From NCBI GenBank assembly GCA_963970005.1, contig CAXAMN010021562.1, positions 323,086 to 387,085 on the forward strand: DNA of 64,000 nt, written 5' to 3'. Shown in pieces: positions 35,940-46,572 of this stretch. Origin of the DNA: Durusdinium trenchii. Its lineage: Eukaryota; Sar; Dinophyceae; Suessiales; Symbiodiniaceae. Position 1 is the first letter of the stretch. Every line of letters starts with the position of its first letter. The notes beneath the pieces were generated by a model. That model did not search any database, had not been told where the DNA came from, and saw nothing but the letters and a program-made list of their open reading frames with translations. Both the position numbers and the translations under genes were made by a program.

Positions 35940-36517
35940 GCCCTTCGGATGGCGCATCGTGAAGCTGGGGAGAGTGCTGGGGGATGTGATGCACTGGCGA
36001 TGTTTTGGGGCCTCCCTACATGGCTGTAGTTTCGGCAGTTTGTTCGGGGCAATTCGGGTTGTTGAAAGGAAGGAAGGAAGCTTCAAGTGGGATTTCCCAG
36101 CGGCAACGATGGTCTCTATGGTACCATGCAGGGCGAGCTATGTAAGGTATGTAAGGGGTCCTTTGACATTTACCCTGGGCACAGGTCAATCAACTGAACT
36201 GACATCATCATGAACTGACAAGGAAGTATTTGTTGTGCCAGGCTTTGACATGTCATGCCCTCCTAGAAAACTCCGGAACGCTTAAAACAGCCGGTCATAT
36301 TTATAGCAACAAGAAATATGTATTGTCTAAATTCAACTGCCTAACTGCCATCTAACTGGGTGACTCTATAAATTATAGGTATTATAGTTGTTTTTGAGAT
36401 CTCCCAACCACCTTTGAACCACTGGGATTTCAGTCAGTTGAGTTGCAAAAGTTCATGTTTGCTTGGCGCCAGCGCAGTGTAGGGCTCTCGACGCGGTCCG
36501 TCGAGAACGGTGTCCAG

Positions 36518-36597
36518 GTTGGGCCTCACGACTGGCCGCTGCTGCCCTCCAGCCAAAGGACAGGAGCCACTCGATTGCTGTGAAGGCGCGGACGACA
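36518..36597 (+). CDS. Cysteine-repeat gene: domain 1, second-half exon
   Basis: After TGTCCAG the exon encodes LGLTTGRCC followed by PPAKGQEPLDCCEGADD, the complete second half of the domain in one piece. It ends in phase 1 at GACGACA before GTGGAT. The inferred upstream intron is 35,940-36,517 (GC-AG) and the downstream one is 36,598-36,994 (GT-AG). Both other frames are also open here, and only the domain match decides the frame. Confidence 0.65.
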
Positions 36598-36994
36598 GTG
36601 GATGGGCAAGTTGGACCTTCAGAATCGGAGTGTGCCAAAAGTCAAGGCAACAACTAGGCAAAATCTTTGGTTTGTTTAGGATGCTTAGGAAGCAATTTAG
36701 GACTATTTGATTAGTGCCGCAGGGCACTTGGAGAATTTGGGCTTTCAAATGCTTTCTTGGTTTGGCTGCTTGTCAAGACTTTGCAAGGGATTCCAAGATC
36801 ATAAAAGCACCTGGGTGGGAGGGGTATGCATGCATAGTATCAAGAACAGGTTGCAGTAGGGTCACCGTCTGAAATGGTTGCTCTCCACTACCTTCGGGGG
36901 AGAATAATCGGCCATTTCACGACTGCATGTCCCTCCTGGAGTTCAGAAGATGTTTGCTGTTTGTACAGTTTGTCCGCTTGAACTTGTATGCCAG

Positions 36995-37059
36995 AAGTGC
37001 CAAGCGCGTGCCTCGCCTACCCTCGCTGCCGCCGGGATGGTTTTGAAGGCACCTGCTGC
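36995..37059 (+). CDS. Cysteine-repeat gene: domain 2 exon
   Basis: After TATGCCAG the exon encodes KVPSACLAYPRCRRDGFEG (the first codon completed by the previous exon), which fits C-x2-Y-x2-C. It may end in phase 1 at GAAG before GCACCT, the same place as in domains 5 and 7, or run on through TCC. Phase matches the exon at 36,518. The second half of this domain was not found with confidence; an exon carrying EKDCCEEG at 38.74 kb is a possibility. Confidence 0.55.
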
Positions 37060-38700
37060 TTCTTGGCTAAGCTGTTGCTTTTCATTGACCAAAGGCTTAG
37101 CTGCTTAGGAGACAAACAAACAAATGAACAAACATGGTGTGGGATTCAAATACTAAGTACACCAAAGGTGAGACACTGAACATGGATTGATGCGATCACT
37201 CCAAAAGCGACAGCCTCGATGATGGTTTATGAATTAGATCCATGGGGGGCAGGGCGCAACAAAAATCAAAGGGCAACGTGTTTGAGAGCTTTGTGTTTTT
37301 GTAGTTCTTACAGGAATCGGAGGCAAGGAGCGCGATGAGGAACATAACCAGGAGGAGGGCGAGGAACAGGACAAGGAACTCAAGGAGCAGAACAATGAGG
37401 ACGAGGAACAGGACGAGGAGCAGAACAAGGAGAGGACGAGAAGGAGGAGGACGAGGAACAGGACGGAGGAGAAGGACGAGGAACAGGATCAGGAACAGAA
37501 CGAGAAGGCGAGGACATCAACCAGAAACGCGCTTCAACGCCTTCCCCAGCACGTACGAAAAGAGTCGTCGATAAATCGAGCTCCTTTGATTGGACTCCTT
37601 CAGCAGACAGTTGAAGTTTCCACTTGTGGAGAAAGAATGGATGCGTGAGACAGACTCACTGCATTTCAAGCCTAACTTTATCGCATACTTACAGACATAA
37701 TATATAATACAGTGCTTCTAGACATTCTTCTCCGGACTCCGGACCACGGATGGTCACAGAACTGTCAAAGAGAATGCGTGGGTTGTCGCTGGGGTGGAAG
37801 ACTGCCGAATCCACAGCTCCAACTCTAAACCAGCTGACAAGACTGCTTTGTGAAGTAGCTGTGACCGTGAAAGCTGGAAACGGCAGACAAGTCCCTCATA
37901 ATGAAGTTCACAAGGTACGTCTCCACTGTATAATGTTGTTATTGAATAAACTCTTTCGCCAGTTCAAACTTTCAGGATTAAACCAGATTAAACCTGTGAG
38001 CTTCCGTGATTGAAAGAAACAGACTGCACAAGTGGCCTTGCCTTTCCATGTTTGAGAGGATGATTGCAAAGCTCCGTATGCCTGGACTTTTGTTTCCATC
38101 CGTTAATAGTGAAGCTCTCAATTTTGGATGTGGATTCTTGGAATGTACTGGCTTAAACTTCTCACTTGCTTATACCCATTTATACCCTATGCCAATATCC
38201 TTCAAGAAAAACGGATTCCACAACTTTCCAAGCGGCTTTGCTTGGCCCGGATCCGAGACATAGCCTTCCAGAGCTTACGACGAAACAATTGTTGCAATTG
38301 CACCTGTCGAGGTCCTTCTTTCTCACAACAGTTTGTTGGGCCACACGTCACGAATTGAGAGTCAAATAAGTCACGCACATGGTGCCTCAAAGGCGGTGGC
38401 AAGTGAAGAGCACAAGTCACACCTGTGGCATTGCAGCTCCAATAGTCGTTGAATATTGTTGAACCCGTGGATGTGTGGATGCTCGAATGAAACATACTAC
38501 ATTGACTTGTTCGTTGGGTTCTCAACCCTTTGGTGGCTACGTTCCACATGACCTTCAGGTTCGAGCACAAATGATTGGTGGTTTTGAGCACACAGGTTCA
38601 GAATAATGTTCTGTGCATGTTCGTGAATGTTGACTTCAGGTGAGATTTGTAGGTGTAATGTTCCACCTTTTGGCGATGCCGCCAAAGGTTTGGGTGGTTT
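37060..38700. other. Probable intron or intergenic sequence
   Basis: No exon is supported. It contains a GAGGAACAGGAC minisatellite at 37,321-37,515. Confidence 0.4.
37321..37515 (+). repeat. Purine-rich minisatellite (GAGGAACAGGAC type)
   Basis: About 15 degenerate copies of a 12 bp unit (AGGAACAGGACG and variants with GAGAAGGAGG). Unit length divisible by three leaves an Arg/Thr/Asn-rich frame open, which is not taken as coding. Confidence 0.9.
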
Positions 38701-38739
38701 AAGACGCGGTGTGTCCTCCCAAAAAGCGCCTTGATTTGG

Positions 38740-38934
38740 GAAGAAGGGACGTCCACCGGGCGAGTCGTCCACCGAGGTGCACCCGGCGAAGAAAAAGATT
38801 GCTGCGAGGAGGGGCCCGTGGCCTGCGAGGTGCCGCAGTGGGTCGCGCATGGATTTGGCCGTTTGGCCGCCGACGCCGGTCGGTTCTTTGAAAACCCCCC
38901 TAAATCCCCCGAACTTCTCAAGGACTGGGATTGA
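38740..38934 (+). CDS. Candidate exon with DCC motif
   Basis: One frame has very high third-position GC and encodes GRVVHRGAPGEEKDCCEEGP, then ACEVPQWVAHGFGRLAADAG and FFENPPKSPELLKDWD, ending in TGA at 38,932-34. Cysteine pairs and position suggest it belongs to the cysteine-repeat gene. A GA donor after CTCAAG (38,922) would let the message avoid the TGA. Two minus-strand frames overlap but have poorer codon use. The acceptor is uncertain (TTGGGAAG at about 38,742). Confidence 0.5.
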   Translation, partial: EEGTSTGRVVHRGAPGEEKDCCEEGPVACEVPQWVAHGFGRLAADAGRFFENPPKSPELLKDWD

Positions 38935-39338
38935 ACAAGCATGAACAAGCTAATTGTGGCCGGCCCCGCTCCACGAAGGTTTTCAAGCAGCCTAGGAGAA
39001 GAACAGTCCCATTTTTCGGTCCCATTTTTCGATCAAGTCACCGCAAAGTATCAGCAGCACTCTGCCAAACAACATGTAGGAAATGTAGGATCCCAACAAA
39101 AATGTCAAATAACATTGTGGGACAGTGAACAGAGTCTTGGAGTTGATGTGACATGGGACATCATAGGACACTCGTACTCCGCCATCGAGGCATATCCTGC
39201 CTGCGTCGAGAGCGGCCTTTCGGGATATTGTTGCCCCATGGAAGGACGGGAGCGTGGAGCGATGGGAAGGCACGCAGTCATAAATATGGGTTGGGTATAG
39301 TATCAGCTTAGGAAAGAGCAACTGTGACTTGTCTCAAA

Positions 39339-39412
39339 CTAGCAATGGCCTCCAACCTAATAGCGATGGCCTCCACCTACTAGCGATGGCCTCCACCCAA
39401 TAGCGTCCTTTA
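39339..39412 (+). repeat. CTAGYAGCGATGGCCTCCAAC tandem fragment
   Basis: Three to four copies of a 22 bp unit (TAGCGATGGCCTCCAMCYWA). A further degenerate copy lies at 39,934-39,972, and the same unit recurs at 54,970-55,050. Confidence 0.85.
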
Positions 39413-40278
39413 AAAGAAAGACTTCCTCTCAACTCTTGCTTTACACTGCGGAGAGGTCATGAAAAGTGGTTGCAACCAGGGAAGACATGTGGCCGCAAGG
39501 ACCCCCAGGGTGCGATAGGCAGAAGCACATGTAAGATTCGATTGATACTCCCTTGTTGCATACTAGCTGTTAGATGCTGTTAGCTCATTGCCACAAGTTA
39601 TATAATATGTATAATACCCGTCTGGAATCCAACTATTTTTTCCTGGACCTGGGCCACAACTATATATAAAAACAATAGGTCCCCCTACCATGGCACATGG
39701 ACCTGGCAAGCAGGACTTCACAACTGTTTCATATTCGTAACATGATTTCATCAAACAGGATTTTATAAAAGTAGTTTTTTTTTTAAATAAAGTCCTAGTG
39801 GTGATTCCATTGCAGATTCCTGGAACAATACCTTGTTTTAGGATTTTATAAATTTATACTGGCAAACCAGACGGCTAAAGTTGGGGGGGCAGGGCGGTGC
39901 TGATTTTCGTTTTTTTCGGACGGTGAAGAGGACTAGCCTCCAACCTAAGAGCGAAGGCCTCCACTAGCAAACTCTCTGTGTCAGACCTGCAGCCAGAAAG
40001 ATCCTGCTGAATCATCAGGCATTGGGCCATGCTATGTTGTCCTGTACAGTCATGAAAATCACTGTAAAGAAGGCTGGCAGAAGAAGGCTGGCTCAATGCC
40101 TAAAGTTGTATGTTGGACGTGACACAGCACTGCTAGGAACAGAATTTTATAATTGGATACCACTTTTAACAGAACAAACAGGATTTTATAATTAGCGAAG
40201 ATCTCGAAGCCTTTGTTTTGTAGGTGTTCCATTGTTGTGTGGACTCTTGCTGGAGGTAACCTGAGTGAAGATGTGAAG

Positions 40279-40779
40279 ATGGCGGCGATCACTTCCAAGA
40301 CTTTGACGGAAATGATGATGGCAATAGCCCAGTCTGAATCAACGGATCAATGCTTGGAGATGCTGCGACGCATCCAGGACATGGAGAAGAGGATCCAAGA
40401 TGAAGACAATGAGGTGAAGCATTCAGATCCGCCACAGGAAGATGCTGCCCCAGGGAGTAAAGACCTTCAAGCACTTTTTGAGATCCCGGAGGATGCAGTG
40501 CAGTTTGATTCTTCCAAATCCATGCTTGGAAGGCTTGGCAGTTGTCGGACACTTTCGAAATTCTTCGACATTGTCTCTGGAGGTGTGGCTCACCAGGACA
40601 TAGAACCGTTGTGGGGTCCAATGTGGCAGCTGTTGTGCAATTTGAGAGTGCCTGCTGACACGGCTTGGTTGAAGAACCATCGTGGGTCCAGGGTTCGATC
40701 CGACAATCTGTCATGGCATCAAATTGCCGAACATGAGTGCTCAGTGGCTTGGATGTTGAGCGCGCGCAAGATTTTATAA
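40279..40779 (+). CDS. ORF 1 of motif-bracketed pair, unknown function
   Basis: About 166 aa from ATG 40,279 (context GTGAAGATGG); the frame is open from 40,213. The N-terminal third is a charged helix, probably coiled coil (LRRIQDMEKRIQDEDNEVK). The rest is globular, with KSMLGRLGSCRTLSKFFDI, a Trp-rich stretch (PLWGPMWQLL) and a C-terminal DNLSWHQIAEHECSVAWML. Codon use is coding-like throughout. The stop TAA lies within an AAGATTTTATAA motif, so the protein ends in KIL. ORF 2 lies 87 bp on, in the same frame, with one further in-frame stop between, so the two could be exons of one protein or neighbouring genes. No family is recognised. Confidence 0.6.
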   Translation: MAAITSKTLTEMMMAIAQSESTDQCLEMLRRIQDMEKRIQDEDNEVKHSDPPQEDAAPGSKDLQALFEIPEDAVQFDSSKSMLGRLGSCRTLSKFFDIVSGGVAHQDIEPLWGPMWQLLCNLRVPADTAWLKNHRGSRVRSDNLSWHQIAEHECSVAWMLSARKIL

Positions 40780-40866
40780 ACGTCGCATTTTGTACGCTAT
40801 ATCAAATTTCAGGATTTTATAAGCTTCACATAAATCACATATTTCATTTCACTCTGTGCTAAGGTC

Positions 40867-41625
40867 ATGGGGCGGACAGCAGGAGTTTCGGCTTCCCGCA
40901 CGTCCAGGGTGGCTGCGTGGATGAATATGAATGCGGCCCTCCCGGCTCCAACAAAGGTCTCGTTGGAGGTGGGTTCCATCATGTTGTACGCCACCAGTGG
41001 AAAGGAACCAAAAGTCACATTGAGGTGTGCTTTGAGTGTGTTCTGCTTTGGGAAGCAGGGATGTAGACTCACCAGCTTTCCTGTTCCCTTTGAAGCAGTG
41101 GCCAAAATCCGCATGGTGCCGCTCCGGCGCATTGCAGACGGCGAGGAGGAGGAGGCGTGGTACAGATGCAATTCCTTTTCTGGGTGCATGCTGGTCAACC
41201 AAAGCAGGTTCATCGCAAAGCTCACGGTCAAGGAATGTTTGGCTGGCTTGGATGGAATGCGAGTGGCGTTGAGTGATGATGACAAGATCGCCATGCAGGA
41301 AGCTCAGGGCAGCTCAGAATTAATGGACATGATCCTCAGCGGCGAGAAGAAACCAGGGTTAAGCTTTCCCCTGCAGAACATCTTCGACGAGCATGGCAAT
41401 GTCAAAAGCACAGGAGTGGCTTGGGAGGACACAGTGAAGAGATCACCAGAGTTCTTCTCGAGCTACTTTGGTCATGCGAAGAAGGGCGACAGGTCAGCGC
41501 TGATCTTCAAGTACCTGGAGGACATCAAGCGTGCTTTGATGGAGAAGCCTGCAAGAAAGCATGGTTTTTTCAAGCTGCTGTCCGAGATCCCCAAAGGATC
41601 TCGGATGATGAACGACACTGCATGA
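40867..41625 (+). CDS. ORF 2 of motif-bracketed pair, unknown function
   Basis: 252 aa from ATG 40,867 to TGA. The middle looks like a beta-rich globular domain (KVSLEVGSIMLYATSGKEPK, then VTLRCALSVFCFGKQGCRLT). A second part is helical and charged (KYLEDIKRALMEKPARKHGF). Acidic EEEEAWYRC and Cys residues lie between. Codon use is consistent over the whole length, and the shadow frames are worse. The ATG may not be the true start if an exon of ORF 1 is spliced to it; AAG at 40,861-63 is a potential acceptor. After the stop, another frame stays open to 41,783, which might reflect a frameshift. No known family is recognised. Confidence 0.62.
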   Translation: MGRTAGVSASRTSRVAAWMNMNAALPAPTKVSLEVGSIMLYATSGKEPKVTLRCALSVFCFGKQGCRLTSFPVPFEAVAKIRMVPLRRIADGEEEEAWYRCNSFSGCMLVNQSRFIAKLTVKECLAGLDGMRVALSDDDKIAMQEAQGSSELMDMILSGEKKPGLSFPLQNIFDEHGNVKSTGVAWEDTVKRSPEFFSSYFGHAKKGDRSALIFKYLEDIKRALMEKPARKHGFFKLLSEIPKGSRMMNDTA

Positions 41626-41899
41626 GCATGCCGGAAAAAAGTCAGCTCTGCATGCTCTGCGATGGATTTCCATGGATGGACAAGACAGCTTTTCTTATAT
41701 TTTTCTGTGTGGAATTGTTGGTGTTTTGGTGGGCGCAAGGAATTCATAAATCTATGGTGCCCCAATCCCCGGGGAGGACGTGACCAGGAATCCGCCAAGA
41801 TCTACGAGTGTTTCCCCAGGGAGTTTAATGTCCCAGTGATAGGATTTTATAGAACCTAAATTTTGAAGCATGGACCTGGCCAACAGGACTTAATAAATC

Positions 41900-43240
41900 T
41901 TGCGAATTAAATTTTCCTAGGAAATTTCTATTTTTTCTAGGAGTCCAGGTCCCCCTGGAGTACACACGGGTATATGTATATAATGTTATTAGGTTAAGTT
42001 ACATTATATTATATTATAGTTACAGTATATATAGCCTATATCTATACAGCACAGGTCCCGTCTTGTTCCAGAGGCATGTGCTAAAACCTCTCGAACCCCC
42101 CTGTTGGAGGCACATGTTGTTTGGCTTTGTCGATGAAATCACTTCGGTACTTTATCCCATGCAACGTATCAATTGTCGATCAGTGCATTCCCTCCAACCT
42201 GGAAACATTTTGGATTCCCAAGAGCTTGTGAGAAGAGGAACAGAGTTTTGGGAAATTAACTCAAGTCGACCCACGGAATACTCACTAAATCGGTCTATGT
42301 CTATGTATCTAAGTAGTACACAACAGTCGTACTTCAATCATACTAATGGTGTTCATGTTGTTTTGTGTGGGAGTTGCACAACAAATTGGTGTCTCACAGC
42401 AACCTAGTTTGACGGTTAGGTTCTCAGCTGGCCTTTGTATAATGATGTACTGGTGACTAGTGTACCCGCATTGTATCACGAATCCCCTTCGGGGGTATTC
42501 TGGTAACACCTTTTGGGACCAATCCCGATGCCAGGCGAGCGACATGTGTGCTGCAATGGGATCGTGGTGCCGCGACAGCAGAAACAGCCTGAGAAGCTTG
42601 GCAGAGACCGTCGGCATGGTAGCTTCAGACATGGTAGCTTGGCATCTCGCAGGTGCTTGGCTTGGAAAAGGGGAAGTATTGGCATACTGATTGATCCGAT
42701 TTGGTGGCAGGGTTGCACCGGTTGTAGGGTTGCAGAATTGAACTGTCAAGATTCTTCACGGTGTGCCTTGCAGCAAAATCTCGAAGCTTCACAGTGACTT
42801 CAGACTGAGTGTGTGCTTCAGATGCTGACAGACACTCCATGATCAACCAATATGATCCACAACACGCTCCCAAGGCCTGTCAATTGTGACGTGTTGGAAT
42901 TTGGAGCTGTGTTTTCTTCCTTTTTAGGAACTCACCAATCAAGACTTTGGTTTCGTCCGTGCAGAACTGGTTGCACAAGTGTTTCTTGCAGCGGCATATT
43001 CAGAGGTATTGTTTATTTGCAAATTTGAGGTATTGAAATAATCGCTGCCCGTGGGCCCGTGGGATGGTATAGTATAGTCATATGATCAAATATCTTCGGT
43101 ACGACGCCATGGGGTTCAGAATGGTGGACACAACCCTCATACACAAACAAACACAAAGATGGGATCAACGTGCTCCTTGTTTGGTGCTTAACTTGCTTTG
43201 TGGTCAAAGCTAAGGAGTCGCTTTTGCTCCTTTCATTCAG
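41900..43240. other. No supported gene
   Basis: AT-rich start (41,970-42,050), then mixed sequence with short overlapping frames. Probably intronic or intergenic relative to the cysteine-repeat exons. Confidence 0.4.
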
Positions 43241-43290
43241 ACTGCTTGAGCCACAATTTGGTTCCCACCGAGCTTTGCTGCCCCACCACT
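43241..43290 (+). CDS. Cysteine-repeat gene: domain 3, CCPT exon
   Basis: After TTTCATTCAG the exon encodes DCLSHNLVPTELCCPTT, the middle of the domain. It ends in phase 0 before GATGCC, a GA donor, if joined to the exon at 43,779. The first Cys half was not found. The frame stays open to 43,410, so a longer exon is possible. Confidence 0.55.
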
Positions 43291-43478
43291 GATGCCTGGC
43301 TACGGTGGTCGGGTGCCTGGCGTGGAACGGGCGCGGAGCAGGGGCACTCGATGCTTGTGCATTTGCTGGGCAGTGCTGCGAAACTCCAGGTCATCATGCT
43401 GCCAATCTAGCTGGGCACAAGAGCAGTTGGGCGAGGTGTAACGGGCAATTACTGTAAAGTTATATAAGAGGTCGTTCG

Positions 43479-43500
43479 TGTGTGTGTGTGTGTGTGTGTG
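43479..43500 (+). repeat. (TG)n microsatellite
   Basis: Eleven TG units, followed by CCGGAAACC. Confidence 0.95.
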
Positions 43501-43778
43501 CCGGAAACCTGAACATGTGAGCCACCAGCTGTGCAAATTGTGGTCACTAGATGATTCTAGAAGATGTACGATTCCGGACTCCTGTTGCAGGAGAAGGCTT
43601 CCTGTAGTCCATTTGGTTCACACATTTGACTCAACATGTCAAAACTCTTGTCGCAGAGTTGTTTAAAGCATTTCCCTTTGACCAACCAACCAATTTGGTA
43701 TTTTTGGGTTCATCCATTTTTGGGCGGGGTAGCCAAGGAGAGAGGACTCCAGTTGCCCTCCCGTCCTCCCTTTGCAAG

Positions 43779-43816
43779 GATGATGTCATGTTGGACTGCT
43801 GCAATATGAGTGCTTT
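43779..43816 (+). CDS. Cysteine-repeat gene: domain 3, LDCC exon
   Basis: After CCTTTGCAAG the exon encodes DDVMLDCCNMSA and ends in phase 2 at a strong GTGAGC donor. Joined in phase 0 to the exon at 43,241 it gives CCPTTDDVMLDCC. Reading on instead would end at TGA 43,818-20. Confidence 0.6.
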
Positions 43817-44542
43817 GTGAGCCACGTGAGCCAGGTGAGTCGAGACAGTTTGGGCGGGTGGAGTGCTCGATGGTAAACCAAGATGAAGACACGCGCGTTT
43901 TTCGCCGAAGTCAGGTAGGTCTAGCATGGTCTAGCCACATGCTTGGCCCGGGTTGGTGTGCGGTCATGGACCCATGTAGAAGATGGACTTGTTTAGATCG
44001 TGTGAAAGGGGACCATCCAGTTTTGACATGGCAACGTCCGATGTTGTCCGCTGCTAATTTGAGTGTTGCAGCTAGGCATGATATGACATGATATAGTTTG
44101 GCTCATGGATGTAGCAGGCATTAGTCGAGTCATCAGTTTGGTCGAGGCCCTTTTAGAGCAAAGGATTTCATCAGATTGTCTCGTATAGTATAGATTGGCA
44201 GGCTCAGTCCCCAAGCCAACATGCCGAGTCATGTCCTAGGTCCAGGTTCCCTGGAAGCATGTGTTTCGGTGGCATACTTTCCCATGGAATGGCTACAAGT
44301 CTAAAGATTGAAGATTATCGAACATGTCAGTCATCAGGCTGGGTTCCTTTCCATCACTTGCCGGGTGTTTGACAGTTTGAGTCCGTTATTACTGTTTTGT
44401 TCTTGTCTCCCTCCCGTTTGAAGGTACCCAAGTCTCAAGGGGTTTAAGTCTGAGTATCAATCTGATGGTCGGATTTTGTTTTGCACAGTGTTAATTTGCA
44501 GTCTTCTTGCATCACCTGCAACTGAGGCGCAGCCGGCACAGC

Positions 44543-44676
44543 CGGATGGCGGACGGCGATGCGCTCGGGGTCGCACCTGTCAAGCAGGGTTTCCAGATGG
44601 CCTCGATGCCAGATGCATCAATTCGGCCACCACAGCCACCGGCCGCCCCAAAAAGCATCCCCTTCTGGAAATGCAG
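44543..44676 (+). CDS. Candidate linker exon, Pro/Ala-rich
   Basis: The frame with best third-position GC encodes RMADGDALGVAPVKQGFQMA, then IRPPQPPAAPKSIPFWKC, and ends at AATGCAG before GATCC (GA donor). Likely acceptor: CCGGCACAG. Its composition resembles the linkers at 54,850 and 55,831. A second frame is also open. Confidence 0.4.
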
Positions 44677-45324
44677 GATCCAGGCCTCATGCTATTCCGA
44701 GAAGGCTTTTGACACTACAAGATGTTGCTCCATCCATAGTTCACTTACAACTCTAGACTCTAGGTTTATATAACACTACTTCAATCCGCTGTTGGTGTTG
44801 TTTGTCACCAACCTGGATTCACTGTGGCGGCCGGAGGCCAGTTGGTGTGGATTGTCGTGAGAGCAAGTTATTAGCAAAGATGATCTATATCTTTTCCTTG
44901 GACATTTTAACCACAATCATTTTCTATCCCTAGGCTAGGGATCAGTTAAGGTTCGGGATGTCAACAAGGTGTTTGCAGAAGATACAACTGTTTGAGCGTG
45001 CAGTTGGATCCTCAATATAAGAATAACAGTCGTATGGAATGATTGCGGTAACCTTTCCATGTCCATGTTATGTTGGTTTGAGAAGTGCAAGGAGTAACTT
45101 CTGAGTCTTGGTTGGACAAGTCCGAGGGCTAGTGGACCTGAAGCAGGATTTGTTGCTGACTTGAAGGGCGAGTATCGTGAGTCCTTCCATCACGACGACC
45201 CAACCGTTTGGGACCAAACAAACTCGTACAGCCCCGCATTTCAGGCCCTGCATTTCGCATGACGGTTTCATCGTCGGGCCTCCGTCCCATGTGCTCCGTG
45301 GAGCCGCCAGCGAAGTTCGATTCT

Positions 45325-45842
45325 CAGTAGCGTCCTTGCTCCTAGTAGCGGCCAGGAGCCCCTAGCTTCTTGTTCCTAGTAGTAAGGCCAGGAGCCCCTA
45401 GTAGCTTCTTGTTCCTAGTAGTAAGGCCAGGAGCCCCTAGTAGCTTCTTGCTCCTAGTAGTAAGGCCAGGAGCCCCTAGTAGCTTCTTGCTCCTAGTAGT
45501 AAGGCCAGGAGCCCCCAGTAGCTTCTTGTTCCTAGTAGTAAGGCCACGAGCCCCTAGTAGCTTCTTGTTCCTAGTAGTAAGGCCAGGAGCCCCCAGTAGC
45601 TTCTTGTTCCTAGTAGTAAGGCCAGGAGCCCCTAGTAGCTTCTTGTTCCTAGTAGTAAGGCCAGGAGCCCCTAGTAGCTTCTTGTTCCTAGTAGTAAGGC
45701 CAGGAGCCCCTAGTAGCTTCTTGTTCCTATTAGTAAGGCCAGGAGCCCCTAGTAGCTTCTTGTTCCCTAGTAGTAAGGCCAGGAGCCCCTAGTAGCGTCC
45801 TTGTCCCTAGTAGCGATGCCAGTAGTAGCTTCTTGTTCCTCG
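45325..45842 (+). repeat. 39 bp satellite array, about 11-12 units
   Basis: Head-to-tail units of TTCCTAGTAGTAAGGCCAGG plus AGCCCCTAGTAGCTTCTTG, with a few substitutions (CCCC to CCCA, TTGTTCC to TTGCTCC). The ends decay into shorter CTAGTAGCG words. The unit has 13 codons, so a stop-free frame of PGAPSSFLFLVVR repeats results; this is not evidence of a gene. Fragments recur at 8.9 and 13.6 kb. Confidence 0.97.
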
Positions 45843-46457
45843 AGAGCATTCAGTTGAAGCAAAGAGGTTGCAACTTGCAATCCTGGAGGCTTGCATGGAG
45901 ATGCATGGGTTTCGGCAAGACGTGCACAATTCGATGCTAGCCTGATGTTCTCAAGACCTTTAGCCGGTTGTGGGTGAGGATGAGCAAGACAGGAACAAGT
46001 CTTTACATTCATTTTTTTTCACCAGGTGCGATGGATGAATGCAGCAGCCGATACTTCAACACGTCGCACGACTCCTTCAAACATACGGTAGGGTGTACAC
46101 CAGGTGTAGGGCCAAAGAAAGAGAGAGACGGAAGGCAAGCAGCTGTGCATTTGCAATCATTTGCAGCTGTTTTTTTGCTGTTTGGATACAAACCATTTGC
46201 ACATCGATGTTTGGAAATCAAAATCTAGGGTTGCCAGTGATGTGACCGAGTGATGGAGGCTTACAGTGGAGCAAAGGGCTGGATACTTGGCCATGTTTTG
46301 AGTATATATAATTAATGCTTTGAGGGGTGCCCAAGTTTAGAGATCTACAATGTCACCATTTGCAATGCATTGTTTGTTCCTCCAGCATTTTTCATCCCAG
46401 GTCCCAGATCTGTTGTTTTGTTGACCGATGACATGTTGTAAATCACCCGGCAGTGTT

Positions 46458-46572
46458 TGGGGACAATCAAGGCACCACACCGCACGCCGCCCAGCGGATG
46501 CGGGCGGCACAACCGGGCCGCCTATCGTCTAGGCACTCCGCCGGGCCGCGCGCGCTTTCGCCCCGCGCCTCG
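46458..46572 (+). CDS. Candidate Ala/Arg-rich exon
   Basis: A GC-rich island ends at a good donor (GCCTCG, then GTAAAGG). The best frame encodes GTTPHAAQRMRAAQPGRLSS followed by RHSAGPRALSPRAS. The acceptor is uncertain (CCCGGCAG at about 46,453 or AATCAAG at about 46,470). It may be a linker of the surrounding gene. Confidence 0.4.

Larger units (their letters stand above)
39712..41896 (+). repeat. Paired AGGATTTTATAA motifs bracketing two ORFs
   Basis: Exact or near copies start at 39,712 (AGGACTTCACAA), 39,757, 39,840, 40,141 (AGAATTTTATAA), 40,180, 40,768 (AAGATTTTATAA), 40,811, 41,738 (AGGAATTCATAA), 41,841 (last base G) and 41,885 (AGGACTTAATAA). Within clusters the spacing is 45, 39, 43 and 44 bp, plus one of 83. 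Downstream members are usually preceded by AAC or TTC. Pairs sit before ORF 1, between ORFs 1 and 2, and after ORF 2; none falls inside a coding frame except where it forms the stop of ORF 1. I know of no named element with this motif. Confidence 0.75.

Noticed and set aside
38497..38948. Two minus-strand frames over 38.5-38.95 kb
   Set aside because: The + strand frame has better third-position GC and cysteine content; the minus frames appear to be its shadows.
43479..43500. (TG)n and (TA)n tracts as possible regulatory Z-DNA or promoters
   Set aside because: Such tracts occur throughout the window without consistent position relative to exons.
45370..45792. 140-codon frame of PGAPSSFLFLVVR repeats
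   Set aside because: It exists only because the 39 bp satellite unit is divisible by three and has no stop in this frame.
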